Assembly: GCA_963834445.1 (NCBI GenBank)
Contig: CAWIBU010000009.1
Span: 1,426,001 to 1,490,000 of the forward strand
Source: PALSA-350 sp963834445
Lineage (GTDB): Bacteria; Acidobacteriota; Terriglobia; Terriglobales; Acidobacteriaceae
DNA length: 64,000 nt
Direction of reading: 5' to 3'
Every line of letters begins with the position of its first letter. The first letter of the stretch is position 1. The position numbers and the translations under genes were made by a program. The notes below the pieces were generated by a model. The model did no database searches, had not been told where the DNA came from, and saw only the letters and a list, made by a program, of their open reading frames with translations. This document shows positions 25,805-34,636 of this stretch, in pieces.

Positions 25805-26665
25805 CTACGTGATTTTGTCGAGATGACGGAAGCCGCCGGTCGCGAAGAACAAAATGGTGAAGATGGTTGCGTTATAGGTCGCATGAATGAAGGTGCTGGC
25901 GGCCAGAGACCGCATGCCCAGGCGGACGGCGCAGAGCGCCAGGCTGACCGTGAACAGCACCGCCAGCGGCGCCCAGGCGTGGGCCAGCTGATCGGCGTGG
26001 ACCAGAGCAAAGGCGATGCTGGTGAGGGCGCAGGCAAACACCAGCGCAGCGGAACTCCAGGCGCCGTCTCTCTGGCCCCGCAGCCAGTCCCAGGTAGACG
26101 CCAGCGATGGCAGCAAAAATCCGCGAAAGGCCAGCTCCTCGAATACCGGCGCCACAAAAGTGCCAAACAGGGCGACCATCCATACATCTGCGGGGGTGCG
26201 AAAAAAGTCATCGATTGGCAGAGATTTCGGAATGGGGAGGTAGTTCGACAAGAACTGCACGGTGAGGCTCAATGCGATCCCGACGGCCAGCAGGGCCGCC
26301 CAGCGGCGGCGTACCACGGAGAAGTTCCAGTGCAGTGCTTCCAGGAACGGCTGCTGCCAAATGTAAGTAAATACGGCCCACACGATGGCCCCTGCGATCA
26401 GGTAGCCAACGGCCATGCTGGGGATAAGCAGGCGCGGCTCGCGCAGCAGCTGCTCCGGCGTCTCCCGCCCCATCAGGTGCAGGCCCATGACGATGGCGAA
26501 CGCGGAGACACTGGCCAGGATCAGCACGATGGTGGCTACGGTGAAAAACAAGGCCGCATCGCCGAAGTTGGGGATGCGGCGCGGGGTCTCGAGCGCAGGC
26601 AACGGCTGCGGGCCCTCAGGCGATGCCGGCGGGGGCAGCAGGATTTCGGGATCGTCAATCGGCAT
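25805..26665 (-). CDS. CPBP family intramembrane glutamic endopeptidase
   Basis: A 286-residue membrane protein with about eight spans and the CAAX-protease/bacteriocin-processing motifs: motif 1 EELAFRGFLLP (catalytic EE and R), and later histidines in FALVHADQLAHA and FIHATYN. Bacterial members are often linked to bacteriocin self-immunity or membrane protein processing, but the target is not known here. The N-terminal 35 residues are proline-rich and cytoplasmic. Its start overlaps the end of uvrA by 11 bases, showing translational coupling. Confidence 0.92.
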   Translation of the reverse strand: MPIDDPEILLPPPASPEGPQPLPALETPRRIPNFGDAALFFTVATIVLILASVSAFAIVMGLHLMGRETPEQLLREPRLLIPSMAVGYLIAGAIVWAVFTYIWQQPFLEALHWNFSVVRRRWAALLAVGIALSLTVQFLSNYLPIPKSLPIDDFFRTPADVWMVALFGTFVAPVFEELAFRGFLLPSLASTWDWLRGQRDGAWSSAALVFACALTSIAFALVHADQLAHAWAPLAVLFTVSLALCAVRLGMRSLAASTFIHATYNATIFTILFFATGGFRHLDKIT

Positions 26666-29510
26666 GGGTCAAGGCGGGCTTCCTGGTCCGCACATCCCGC
26701 GCGGAGCTCTTGCTATTGGCTGCCGGCTTCAACTCAGAAACGGGAAAATAGCGGCGGAGAAATTCTCCGGTATGGGATCCGGTGGTAGCGGCTATCTCGG
26801 CCGGGGTGCCCATCGCAACCAGGGTGCCGCCATCTTCGCCACCCTCAGGGCCAAGGTCGAGGATCCAGTCAGCACTGCGGATCACATCCAGGTTGTGTTC
26901 GATGATGATCACCGTGTTTCCCAGGTCGGTCAGCCGGTGCAGCACTTCAAGCAGGCGGCGTACATCATCGAAATGCAATCCGGTAGTCGGCTCATCCAGT
27001 AAGTAGAGCGTCTTGCCCGTCTGTCGCTTGGAGAGCTCGCGCGCCAGCTTCATGCGCTGCGCCTCGCCGCCCGATAAGGTCGTGGCTGCCTGCCCCAGAT
27101 GAATGTAACCCAGGCCGACATCCACCAGGGTCTCCAGTTTTTGCCGCACCTGGGGAATATCCACCAGCACCGGCAACGCGTCCTCGATGGCCAATTCCAG
27201 CAGGTCCGCAATGGAGTAGCCGTTGAACTTGACCGCCAGGGTCTCCTGATTGTAACGGCGGCCGTTGCATACTTCGCACAGCACATACACATCGGGTAGA
27301 AAGTTCATCTCGATGCGTCGCTGGCCTTCGCCCTGGCACGCCTCGCAGCGGCCACCGGACACATTGAACGAGAAGCGGCCCGGTTTGTAACCGCGTTCGC
27401 GCGACTCAGGCAGGCGGGCAAACAGATCACGGATGGCGGTAAACACGCCGGTGTAGGTGGCCGGGTTGGAACGCGGCGTGCGGCCGATCGGGGATTGGTC
27501 GATGCGCACCGCTTTGTCTATGTTCTTGAAGCCCGCGATGGTCTTGTGCGCGCCGGGAGCCTCACGCGAACCGTATAACTCCTGGGCCAGCGCGCGATAG
27601 AGCGTGTCATTGACCAGCGTGCTCTTGCCCGAACCGGAGACACCGGTTACTACGGTCATGACGTTCAAGGGAAACTTCGCGCTCAGGTTTTTCAGGTTGT
27701 GGCTGGTGGCCCCTTCGACCGTGATCCAGTTGCCTTGCAGCGGTCGTGGCGCCTCGCGGCTGATGGTCTGCAGATCACCCGACAGGTAGCGGCCGGTGAG
27801 CGAGATATCGGTCTCCATGATCTGTTGCGGAGTGCCCGAGGCGACCACGTGGCCGCCCAGCTTGCCCGCGCCGGGGCCCAGGTCCAGTACATAATCCGCG
27901 TGGCGGATGGTGTCTTCGTCGTGTTCCACCACCAGCACCGTGTTACCGAGGTCACGCAACGCTTTCAGCGCTTCAATTAGCCGCTGGTTATCGCGCTGAT
28001 GTAGCCCGATGGAGGGTTCGTCGAGTACATAAAGCACTCCGCGCAGCCGGGAACCGATCTGCGTGGCCAGGCGAATGCGCTGCCCTTCGCCGCCGGAGAG
28101 GGAAGCGGCGTTGCGGTTGAGCGACAGATAGCTCAGGCCGACAGAGTTGAGAAACTCCAGCCGTTCCACAATCTCGCGCCGCAGCCGCTCTGCGATCATC
28201 GCCTCCCGGCGCGAGAAAGTGATCTCGCGCGCCGCGCTCAGGGCTTTGCGCAGCGGCAGCGCGGTGAAATCGGCAATCGAGAGCGAGCCCACCTTTACCG
28301 CCAGCGATTCAGGCCGTAGCCGCCTGCCTTCGCACGCCGGGCAAATGGTGGCAGACATGTAGTTCAGCAGCCAGTCGCGATAGCTCTCCGACTTTGATTC
28401 TTCCAGCGAATCGCGCAAATAGGCCAGGATGCCGTGGAAGCCAGTACGTGGCGCCTCCTCCCGCCCCGGCCCGTAGAGCAGCAACTTCTGATGCTTCTCA
28501 CTCAGCTCTTCGAAGGGCTTGCTCAGATCGATCTTGTAGCGCGTAGCCGCCAGGTTCAGCAGGCGGCCGAGATACTGCGAGCCGCCGCCCGGGCCAAGGG
28601 CTCCATCGGTCAACGGCTTTGACCAATCGGTAATCACCTTGGCTGCATCGAAGTCATAAATGCTGCCTAAACCGTGGCAGGCCGGGCATGCGCCGTAAGT
28701 GCTATTGAATGAAAAGCTCCGAGGCTCCAACTTGGGTATGTCAAGTCCGCAGTCCGGGCAGGCCATCGAAGAGGAATAAAGCTGTTCTTCCTGGCCGGTA
28801 ACAGCAGTCAGAACGAGTCCGTTGGCCATCTGCAACGCTTTGCCAACCGAGGTTTCTAACCGCTTCTCCACGCCTGGTTTGAGGACGACGCGATCGATGA
28901 TGGCTTCAATGGTGTGTTTCTTATTACGTTCGAGACGAATGGAATCGGCGAGGTCGCGCACCTCACCGTCGATGCGGGCGCGAAAGCCCTGCTGATCCAA
29001 TTCATCGAGAAGGTCTTTGAACTCCCCTTTGCGGCCGCGCACGATGGGCGCGTAAATAATGACCCGTTCGCCGGGGGCGAGCGCAAGTATGCGCTCCACA
29101 ATTTGTTCGGCGGACTGGCGCGAGATGGGCTTGCCGCACTTGGGGCAATGCGGCACACCGATGGATGCGTACAGCAGCCGCAGGTAGTCGTAGATTTCGG
29201 TGATGGTGCCGACGGTGGACCGGGGGCTGCGGCTGGTGGTTTTTTGTTCGATGGAAATCGCCGGGCTAAGCCCTTCGATGGAATCGACGTCAGGGCGCTC
29301 GATTTGATCGAGGAACTGGCGCGCGTAGGCGGAAAGTGTTTCGACGTAACGGCGCTGGCCTTCGGCGTAGATGGTATCGAAGGCCAACGAAGACTTGCCG
29401 GATCCCGACAGCCCGGTGACCACGGTAAGCGTGTTGCGCGGAATACGAACGCTGATGTCGCGGAGATTATGTTGGCGCGCTCCGCGCACGGTGATGTGAG
29501 TAATGGGCAT
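26655..29510 (-). CDS. uvrA: excinuclease ABC subunit UvrA
   Basis: The 951-residue damage sensor contains two ABC ATPase modules. The first Walker A is GLSGSGKSSLAFDT (about residues 32-45) and the second GVSGSGKSTLVNDT. Each module has an SGGEAQR/SGGEGQR signature. Zinc-binding cysteines are seen in CPKCGKP, CPDCGLD/CPACHGLG and CEACQGEGQRR/CEVCNGRRY. The C-terminus ends soon after RRYFPVSE. It loads UvrB onto DNA lesions. It heads the uvrA-CPBP-pyrE run. The order and spacing of motifs are standard. Confidence 0.98.
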   Translation of the reverse strand: MPITHITVRGARQHNLRDISVRIPRNTLTVVTGLSGSGKSSLAFDTIYAEGQRRYVETLSAYARQFLDQIERPDVDSIEGLSPAISIEQKTTSRSPRSTVGTITEIYDYLRLLYASIGVPHCPKCGKPISRQSAEQIVERILALAPGERVIIYAPIVRGRKGEFKDLLDELDQQGFRARIDGEVRDLADSIRLERNKKHTIEAIIDRVVLKPGVEKRLETSVGKALQMANGLVLTAVTGQEEQLYSSSMACPDCGLDIPKLEPRSFSFNSTYGACPACHGLGSIYDFDAAKVITDWSKPLTDGALGPGGGSQYLGRLLNLAATRYKIDLSKPFEELSEKHQKLLLYGPGREEAPRTGFHGILAYLRDSLEESKSESYRDWLLNYMSATICPACEGRRLRPESLAVKVGSLSIADFTALPLRKALSAAREITFSRREAMIAERLRREIVERLEFLNSVGLSYLSLNRNAASLSGGEGQRIRLATQIGSRLRGVLYVLDEPSIGLHQRDNQRLIEALKALRDLGNTVLVVEHDEDTIRHADYVLDLGPGAGKLGGHVVASGTPQQIMETDISLTGRYLSGDLQTISREAPRPLQGNWITVEGATSHNLKNLSAKFPLNVMTVVTGVSGSGKSTLVNDTLYRALAQELYGSREAPGAHKTIAGFKNIDKAVRIDQSPIGRTPRSNPATYTGVFTAIRDLFARLPESRERGYKPGRFSFNVSGGRCEACQGEGQRRIEMNFLPDVYVLCEVCNGRRYNQETLAVKFNGYSIADLLELAIEDALPVLVDIPQVRQKLETLVDVGLGYIHLGQAATTLSGGEAQRMKLARELSKRQTGKTLYLLDEPTTGLHFDDVRRLLEVLHRLTDLGNTVIIIEHNLDVIRSADWILDLGPEGGEDGGTLVAMGTPAEIAATTGSHTGEFLRRYFPVSELKPAANSKSSARDVRTRKPALTHAD

Positions 29511-29712
29511 CGAAGTTAGCTGAGAACAGTTGCAGTAGCGATCAACGGGGGCACACAGACACGGGTAACCGCTATATGTATCTTATTCGGCAACAGAATT
29601 AAGGGTCAACGTACGGCTGCGGTCTGTCACAATGACACACTGGACTGAAGGGAATGAGAGTGCGCAAACGACGCACGATGGGTGAGCGAAAACTCTGGTT
29701 TGAAGGGCCATT

Positions 29713-29886
29713 ATGGGAATCGATGTCAGTATGCTGATGGTGTTCTGTGCGGCGATCGCCGCCCTCGCGCTTGGTGTGATGCTGGGCTATATGTGTTGTA
29801 AAACCTTGTTTGATGTGTTGCGCTTCCATGCCCGCCTATCGCCGGCAGACGGGGCGAAGGCTGAGACGCAGGTCGCACGCATCTAA
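29713..29886 (+). CDS. small single-span membrane protein (57 aa)
   Basis: An ATG at 29713, with AAGGG 5 bases upstream, opens 57 codons to TAA at 29884. Residues 5-29 form one hydrophobic span (LMVFCAAIAALALGVMLGY) ending in Cys28-Cys29-Lys, followed by a short basic and polar tail. The N-terminus carries one Asp, the tail begins KTLF and is positive, so the tail probably lies in the cytoplasm. It sits alone, divergent from uvrA and converging on the polyglutamine protein gene. No family is recognised. The ribosome site and clear span support a real gene. Confidence 0.6.
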   Translation: MGIDVSMLMVFCAAIAALALGVMLGYMCCKTLFDVLRFHARLSPADGAKAETQVARI

Positions 29887-29978
29887 CGTTTGACCGGCAG
29901 TTGTGCGATCTGCAACTCGTTTCCCCCCTGACTTTTCCCTCATTCGCAGTTAGCGAAACCGATCTGCAACGATTGCAG

Positions 29979-30713
29979 CTATTGTGGTGGTTGCTGTTGT
30001 TGCTGCTGCTGTTGTTGCTGCTGGCGCATCTGCTGCAACTGCTCAAACAGCTGCTGTGGCGTCCTGACCCCAGGGTTCGTCGGCGCCGATACGGGCGCAG
30101 GCGAAACGTCGGGCGGTGGCGGCGGTTGCGGAACCTCCACGCTTTCCTGCTCCGGAATAGCATCATCATTGCCGGCTTGCGGTGTGGGCAGCACAGCGGG
30201 AGCCGCTCCGGCGTGGGTCGCCGGAGTCAGAATCAATTCTCGTGGGGCGCCATTGCTCAAATCGCCCAGCAGGACCAGGTTGTAGGCTGTCCCATTCAGC
30301 AGATCAGCCAGCACATCGCGTGGCGCTCCCGGTCCGAAGTTACCAAAAACCCGCTCATCGTTGCCCAGCCCGTTGATACGCATACCGCTGGCGGTGGAGA
30401 ACTGGTGCAAAATGGCGGCCAGGCTTGCGTTATCAGCGTGAATCGCCAGGCTGTTGTCGGTAAAGACAATTCGGGCCTCTTTCGCCGGTTGTTCCAACAT
30501 GGAGAGAACCGGCGGAGCTGCTGCAGCATTGGCTTGCGCGGGCGCGGTTGCCGCGGTTTGCGGCACTGCCACGAACCGCGGAGGCGCCGGTTGGCGAGTG
30601 GCAATACCCCGCATCCGCGTCGGCGGATTCTGAGCAAAGCTTTGTGCGGCCAGCAGAAATGTCAATCCGCCGGTTGCGATGCATCGAACCAACTGCCGAT
30701 TTGAGCACGCCAT
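29979..30713 (-). CDS. exported protein with secretin/STN-like domain and polyglutamine tail
   Basis: From the ATG at 30713 the 244-residue protein has a signal peptide (TGGLTFLLAAQSFAQ), a Pro/Ala-rich linker, and a compact domain (LSMLEQPAKEARIVFTDNS; LAAILHQFSTASGMRINGL; APRDVLADLLNGTAYNLVLLGD; about residues 75-160) that resembles the short N-terminal domain of secretins and TonB receptors. The tail is proline-rich and ends in a run of about 11 glutamines within QQLFEQLQQMRQQ. The Gln run is encoded by a CAG/CAA trinucleotide repeat, which is prone to length change. Family assignment is tentative. Confidence 0.75.
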   Translation of the reverse strand: MACSNRQLVRCIATGGLTFLLAAQSFAQNPPTRMRGIATRQPAPPRFVAVPQTAATAPAQANAAAAPPVLSMLEQPAKEARIVFTDNSLAIHADNASLAAILHQFSTASGMRINGLGNDERVFGNFGPGAPRDVLADLLNGTAYNLVLLGDLSNGAPRELILTPATHAGAAPAVLPTPQAGNDDAIPEQESVEVPQPPPPPDVSPAPVSAPTNPGVRTPQQLFEQLQQMRQQQQQQQQQQQPPQ

Positions 30714-30758
30714 CCCCAGACCTCTTGTGTGTACTAGACTAGCAGTGGGTCGCACTCC

Positions 30759-31748
30759 ATGTCTTTGCTTAACCGGCGTTTTGAACTCGCGCTTACTTTG
30801 CTTACGCTGCTGGCCCCAGGCCGGATGTTCGCTGTTTCCTGCACCACCCAGGCGCAAATGGCCGAAGCCGAGCGCGCTTCGCTGGTGCAGACGGCGCGCA
30901 CCCTCGCCGTGGCGGTGCAAAACGGCAACGTCGCCGCCGTACAGGCCTCAACCATCGCCAAAGTAAAAGCGCAATTTGATGGCATCGCAAGCACCATCGA
31001 ACAGACCGCCCCCCTGCTTACCGGCGCCACCGTAACGATAGACGCGCTTTATGGCCTGGACGCTTCGGATTTGAAGGCGGCCGCCGAAGACACTGCCTTT
31101 TTCTGTGGCGTTACCGGGTCGCCCGTCCATGTGGATATCACTATTCCCCAGCTTCCCCAGGGCCGCTACGCGCTGGCACTGGTGCATGCAACGGGGGTCA
31201 AGCAGCCGCAGCAGATGGCATTTCTCCTGCAAAAGAATGGCGATTGGCAGCTCGCCGGCTTTTTCGTGAAGCCGATGCTGGTAGCCGGGCACGACAGCGT
31301 ATGGTACTGGACCAAGGCCCGCGCATACACGCAAAAGGGTCAGAAATGGAACGCGTACTTCTACTACAAAACAGCGGCTTACCTGGCCACCCCCGTTGAC
31401 TTGCTGACCAGTCCCAATCTGGATAAGTTGAACCAGGAGACTACCGGCGCCCGGCCAGATGGCCTGCCGGGCGAAAAGCCAATGCCGGTCACCGCTAACA
31501 GTAAAACCTATCCGGTGAGCGATCTGCATACGGATGGGTCGCTGGGAGGCCTCGATTTAGTGATCCGTTATGTGGCTGTGGATACGGGCGACCCGGTTGC
31601 CACCCGAGCCCAGAATCTCGAAGTCATGAAAGCCATCCTGGCCGCGCACCCTGAGATCCGCGACGGCTTCCATGGCCTGTGGGTATTTGCAGAAGCCCCG
31701 AATCAGCGACCTTACGGCAATGAACTGGCAATGAGCGACATCCATTGA
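30759..31748 (+). CDS. exported hypothetical protein (329 aa)
   Basis: A signal peptide (LALTLLTLLAPGRMFA) precedes a helical domain (AEAERASLVQTARTLAVAVQNGN) and a beta-rich part (PVHVDITIPQLPQGRYALALVHATG; MAFLLQKNGDWQLAGFFVKP). A later segment (DSVWYWTKARAYTQKGQKWNAYFYYKTA) has a TPR-like character. It is divergent from the polyglutamine protein gene with 45 bases between starts, implying a shared promoter region. Similar proteins are common in Acidobacteriota in my recollection, without known function. It is probably periplasmic. Confidence 0.8.
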   Translation: MSLLNRRFELALTLLTLLAPGRMFAVSCTTQAQMAEAERASLVQTARTLAVAVQNGNVAAVQASTIAKVKAQFDGIASTIEQTAPLLTGATVTIDALYGLDASDLKAAAEDTAFFCGVTGSPVHVDITIPQLPQGRYALALVHATGVKQPQQMAFLLQKNGDWQLAGFFVKPMLVAGHDSVWYWTKARAYTQKGQKWNAYFYYKTAAYLATPVDLLTSPNLDKLNQETTGARPDGLPGEKPMPVTANSKTYPVSDLHTDGSLGGLDLVIRYVAVDTGDPVATRAQNLEVMKAILAAHPEIRDGFHGLWVFAEAPNQRPYGNELAMSDIH

Positions 31749-31808
31749 GTTGCTGCACTTCCCAGCAGAACCGCATCTGAACGACAGGTTAACGAGGATT
31801 CTTGCTGT

Positions 31809-32465
31809 ATGGCCTATGAGATGGAAAAGACGCTGTCGCGGGCAATTGCCGAGCGCAGGGCATCGCCCAGTTTTGATGAGAGCCCTATTCCCGATGCTGA
31901 CCTGATGAAGATCCTACAGGCCGGCTTGCAGGCGCCCAGTAGCTACAACCTGCAGCCCTGGCGTTTCGTCGTTGTCCGCCATCCCGATCAGAAAAAGAAA
32001 CTGCGGGCGGCCAGTTACAACCAGGCTAAGGTGGAAGAAGCCTCGGTGATGGTCGTGGCCTGCGGGGATGCGGATGGCTGGCGCAGCGGCGATCTGGATG
32101 AAATGCTGCGCCTGGGCCGGCTTGGCGGCATGCCGGAAAACTATGCTGAACAGGCCAAGTCCACCATTCCCAACTATCTGTCTAATCACGACAACATGCC
32201 GATGTGGCTCACCCGCCAGGTGATGCTGGCCTTTACCCACATGATGCTCATGGCTGAGGTGCTGGGCTACGACACCGCGCCGATGGAGGGTTTTGAGCAG
32301 GATAAGGTGCATGAAGTGCTGAAACTGCCGCTCAGCTACTCGGTGGTCGCGCTGCTGGGCATCGGCCACCTCAAGGGCCCCGACAAGTTTCAGAGCGAAC
32401 GCTTCAATAAGGCGCGCACGGTGTTTGCGGAAGAATACGGCAAGCCAATCAGGTTTTCTGAATAG
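31809..32465 (+). CDS. nitroreductase family protein
   Basis: The 218-residue protein has the FMN-binding nitroreductase features: AIAERRASPSFDESPIPD at the start, the APSSYNLQPWRFVVVR motif (residues 36-52), and MLMAEVLGYDTAPMEGFEQDKV with the C-terminal VVALLGIGH strand. Members reduce nitro groups, quinones or other NAD(P)H-linked acceptors as dimers; the substrate is not predictable. The next gene, a Nudix hydrolase, starts 2 bases after its stop, which suggests one transcript. Confidence 0.93.
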   Translation: MAYEMEKTLSRAIAERRASPSFDESPIPDADLMKILQAGLQAPSSYNLQPWRFVVVRHPDQKKKLRAASYNQAKVEEASVMVVACGDADGWRSGDLDEMLRLGRLGGMPENYAEQAKSTIPNYLSNHDNMPMWLTRQVMLAFTHMMLMAEVLGYDTAPMEGFEQDKVHEVLKLPLSYSVVALLGIGHLKGPDKFQSERFNKARTVFAEEYGKPIRFSE

Positions 32466-32467
32466 CT

Positions 32468-32911
32468 GTGCGTAGGGAGTATCCAGAAGCGCCGATCGTT
32501 GGTGTAGGTGCCGTGGTTATCGACCAGGGCAGGGTCCTGCTGGTACGTCGCGGTCACCCACCGCTCCAGGGCGAATGGTCCTTGCCAGGTGGAGCGCTCG
32601 AACTGGGGGAGACCCTCCACCAGGGAGTGGTCCGCGAACTACGCGAAGAAACCGGGCTGGAGGTGCTGCCGCTTGGCATCGTCGAGATCCTGGATCGCAT
32701 TACCCTGAATGAGGAGTCGGGGCGTGTTCAGTATCATTTCGTGCTAATCGACTTTGCCTGCCGCGTGACCGGCGGGACCCTCAGAACTGGTAGCGACGCC
32801 GACGAAGCGCGCTGGGTCGAACAACATGAGCTGGCTGAATACCGGTTGGCGCCGGTGACCGTGCGGGTGATCGAGAAGGCCCTGGTAGCGTTTGGGAATT
32901 TATATCGATGA
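32468..32911 (+). CDS. Nudix hydrolase (ADP-ribose pyrophosphatase-like)
   Basis: The 147-residue protein starts at a GTG 2 bases after the nitroreductase stop. The Nudix box reads G-GALEL-GETLHQGVVRELREETGL (G-x5-E-x7-REL-x-EE-x-GL), residues about 41-64. The preceding GVGAVVIDQGRVLLVRRGHPPLQGEWSLPGG and the later VEILDRIT match the NudF/NUDT subgroup acting on ADP-ribose or related dinucleotides. Translational coupling with the nitroreductase is likely. Confidence 0.93.
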   Translation: MRREYPEAPIVGVGAVVIDQGRVLLVRRGHPPLQGEWSLPGGALELGETLHQGVVRELREETGLEVLPLGIVEILDRITLNEESGRVQYHFVLIDFACRVTGGTLRTGSDADEARWVEQHELAEYRLAPVTVRVIEKALVAFGNLYR

Positions 32912-32945
32912 AACGAGGCCCACGGTTGGCCGAACCACTAACCTC

Positions 32946-33051
32946 CGGGTGCCCCATCCTTTGCGTTCTTGGCAAAGGGTGGGATCAAAGGCGGTCAGTC
33001 TGACGCTCCTGGATCCCACCCTTCGCCCAAAAGCGAAGGATGGGGCACCCG
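32946..33051. repeat. inverted repeat with GTGCCCCATCC ends
   Basis: CGGGTGCCCCATCCTT at 32946 pairs with AAGGATGGGGCACCCG ending at 33051, and the pairing continues through GGTGGGATC/GATCCCACC. The 170-base gap between the Nudix gene and the hydrolase start contains only this structure. The same GTGCCCCAT end occurs in the inverted repeat at 20183-20365. Confidence 0.8.
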
Positions 33052-33082
33052 AAGCTTGGAAGTACGGCGGGGAGGGCGACGC

Positions 33083-34027
33083 ATGAAGATCAAGGGAATG
33101 GCTTTCATTTTGCTCCTCGCCGCTCTGGCCTTCGGCATCCTGGTATGGCGTAATCCGCTTTGGGTCGTCGATCGGGAGATCGATGCCCGGCTTCGGCTGG
33201 ATGGCGTGCACAGCGAGTTTGTCACCGTCCACGGTTATCAGATCCACTATTTGGTGGGTGGCTCCGGCCGCCCTCTGGTGCTGGTCCATGGCCTGGGCAG
33301 CCGGGCGCTGGACTGGGCCAATCTGATTCCGCAGCTGGTCGACGGCGGCCACCGCGTTTACGTGCTCGATTTGTTGGGGTACGGACGCTCGGCGCAGCCT
33401 GCCGATGGCAAATATTCGATAGCAGATCAGGCAGCAATCGTCGAAGGCTTCCTCGACAGCCAGCACCTGCAGCAGGTGGATCTGGCTGGTTGGTCCATGG
33501 GCGGTTGGATCGCCATGCGTGTGGCCCTGCACCAACCGGAGCGTATCCGGCGGCTGGTGCTGCTGGATAGTGCCGGTCTGCGCTTCAAATTGGGCTTCGA
33601 TCCTGCGCTATTTCAGCCAGCCTCCCCCACGGAGCTGGCAGCCCTCGAAGAATTGTTGATGCCCCATCCTCCGCCGATGCCTCGGTTCCTGGCCGTTGCC
33701 ATGCTGCGCCGGGGCAATCGCGTGGGCTGGGTCGTGCAACGGAGTCTGCAGTCCATGATGACCGGGGAAGACCTGGTGGATGGCAAGCTGGGAGCCCTGA
33801 CCATGCCGGTCTTGATCGGCTGGGGTGAGCAGGATCGGCTCATCCCGCTCGCGATTGGCTACAAGCTGCACGCCGAGATCTTGCAGTCTGTGCTCGACGT
33901 GTATGCCGGTTGCGGACACCTTGCTCCCGGCCAGTGCGCCGGCCAGGTAGGACCCAGCGTGGTCAACTTTCTGAATGCGCAGCCGGCGCCGATGGCCATG
34001 GTGCGCACCATCCCTAACCACAACTAG
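33083..34027 (+). CDS. membrane-anchored alpha/beta hydrolase
   Basis: From the ATG at 33083 (GGAGG 9 bases upstream) the 314-residue protein has an N-terminal membrane anchor (GMAFILLLAALAFGILVW), then an alpha/beta-hydrolase fold: oxyanion region LVLVHGLGSRALDW, nucleophile elbow GWSMGG, the acid in GWGEQDRLIP and the catalytic His in CGHLAPGQ. The open frame upstream to 32969 runs through the inverted repeat and is not used. The active site probably faces the periplasm. It may hydrolyse esters, lactones or lipids; no partner gene indicates which. Confidence 0.92.
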   Translation: MKIKGMAFILLLAALAFGILVWRNPLWVVDREIDARLRLDGVHSEFVTVHGYQIHYLVGGSGRPLVLVHGLGSRALDWANLIPQLVDGGHRVYVLDLLGYGRSAQPADGKYSIADQAAIVEGFLDSQHLQQVDLAGWSMGGWIAMRVALHQPERIRRLVLLDSAGLRFKLGFDPALFQPASPTELAALEELLMPHPPPMPRFLAVAMLRRGNRVGWVVQRSLQSMMTGEDLVDGKLGALTMPVLIGWGEQDRLIPLAIGYKLHAEILQSVLDVYAGCGHLAPGQCAGQVGPSVVNFLNAQPAPMAMVRTIPNHN

Positions 34028-34636
34028 TTACTGGCGCGTTTCGCCCTTCCAGACATACGCGTCGGGTTGCGGCAGGCCGATGTGCGCCAGCACCCGGCAG
34101 GCAAATTGCTCGGCCATTTCGGTGGCATCCATCGGCCGATTGTAAAAAGCAGGAATAACAGGGAAGATAACTGCGCCCGCATCGGCGGCCAGACTCATGT
34201 TACGCAAATGAATCTTGTTGAACGGAGTCTCGCGGATGCAAAGAATCAGCGGACGGCGCTCCTTCAGGCTCACGTCGGCTGCGCGCTCAATCAGGTTCGA
34301 AGCCAGCCCGTTGGCGATGCCCGCCAGGGTGCCCATGCTGCAGGGCAAAATGACCATACCATCGGAGGGATAACTGCCGCTGGCGGGCCCCGCGCCGATG
34401 TTGCTTTCCGCCAGCTGATGAATCTTGGTGGAGGTCTTGCCGAGTAGTTTGGTCACCAACTCGCTGCGGCCGCTCAGTTGCAATTCCTCGGCGATCACCC
34501 GCAGCGAGTTTTCCGACGCGATGAAGTTCACATGCTCCACCCGCGGATCACGCTCCAGGGCCAGCAGCAGCCGCTGGCCGAAGATCGACCCGCTGGCGCC
34601 GGTGAGCGCGACCGTCAGGTTCTTTCCCGGGCTCAC
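34028..34636 (-). CDS. ubiX: flavin prenyltransferase UbiX
   Basis: The 202-residue protein has the UbiX fold signs: LTVALTGASGSIFGQRLL (FMN-binding N-terminus), PSDGMVILPCSMGTLAGIANGLASNLIERAADVSLKERRPLILCIRETP and PAFYNRP near the end. It attaches a dimethylallyl group to FMN to make prenylated FMN, the cofactor of UbiD-type decarboxylases. Its ATG overlaps the purB stop (ATGA), so both are translated from one message. No ubiD gene lies in the window. Confidence 0.95.
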   Translation of the reverse strand: MSPGKNLTVALTGASGSIFGQRLLLALERDPRVEHVNFIASENSLRVIAEELQLSGRSELVTKLLGKTSTKIHQLAESNIGAGPASGSYPSDGMVILPCSMGTLAGIANGLASNLIERAADVSLKERRPLILCIRETPFNKIHLRNMSLAADAGAVIFPVIPAFYNRPMDATEMAEQFACRVLAHIGLPQPDAYVWKGETRQ

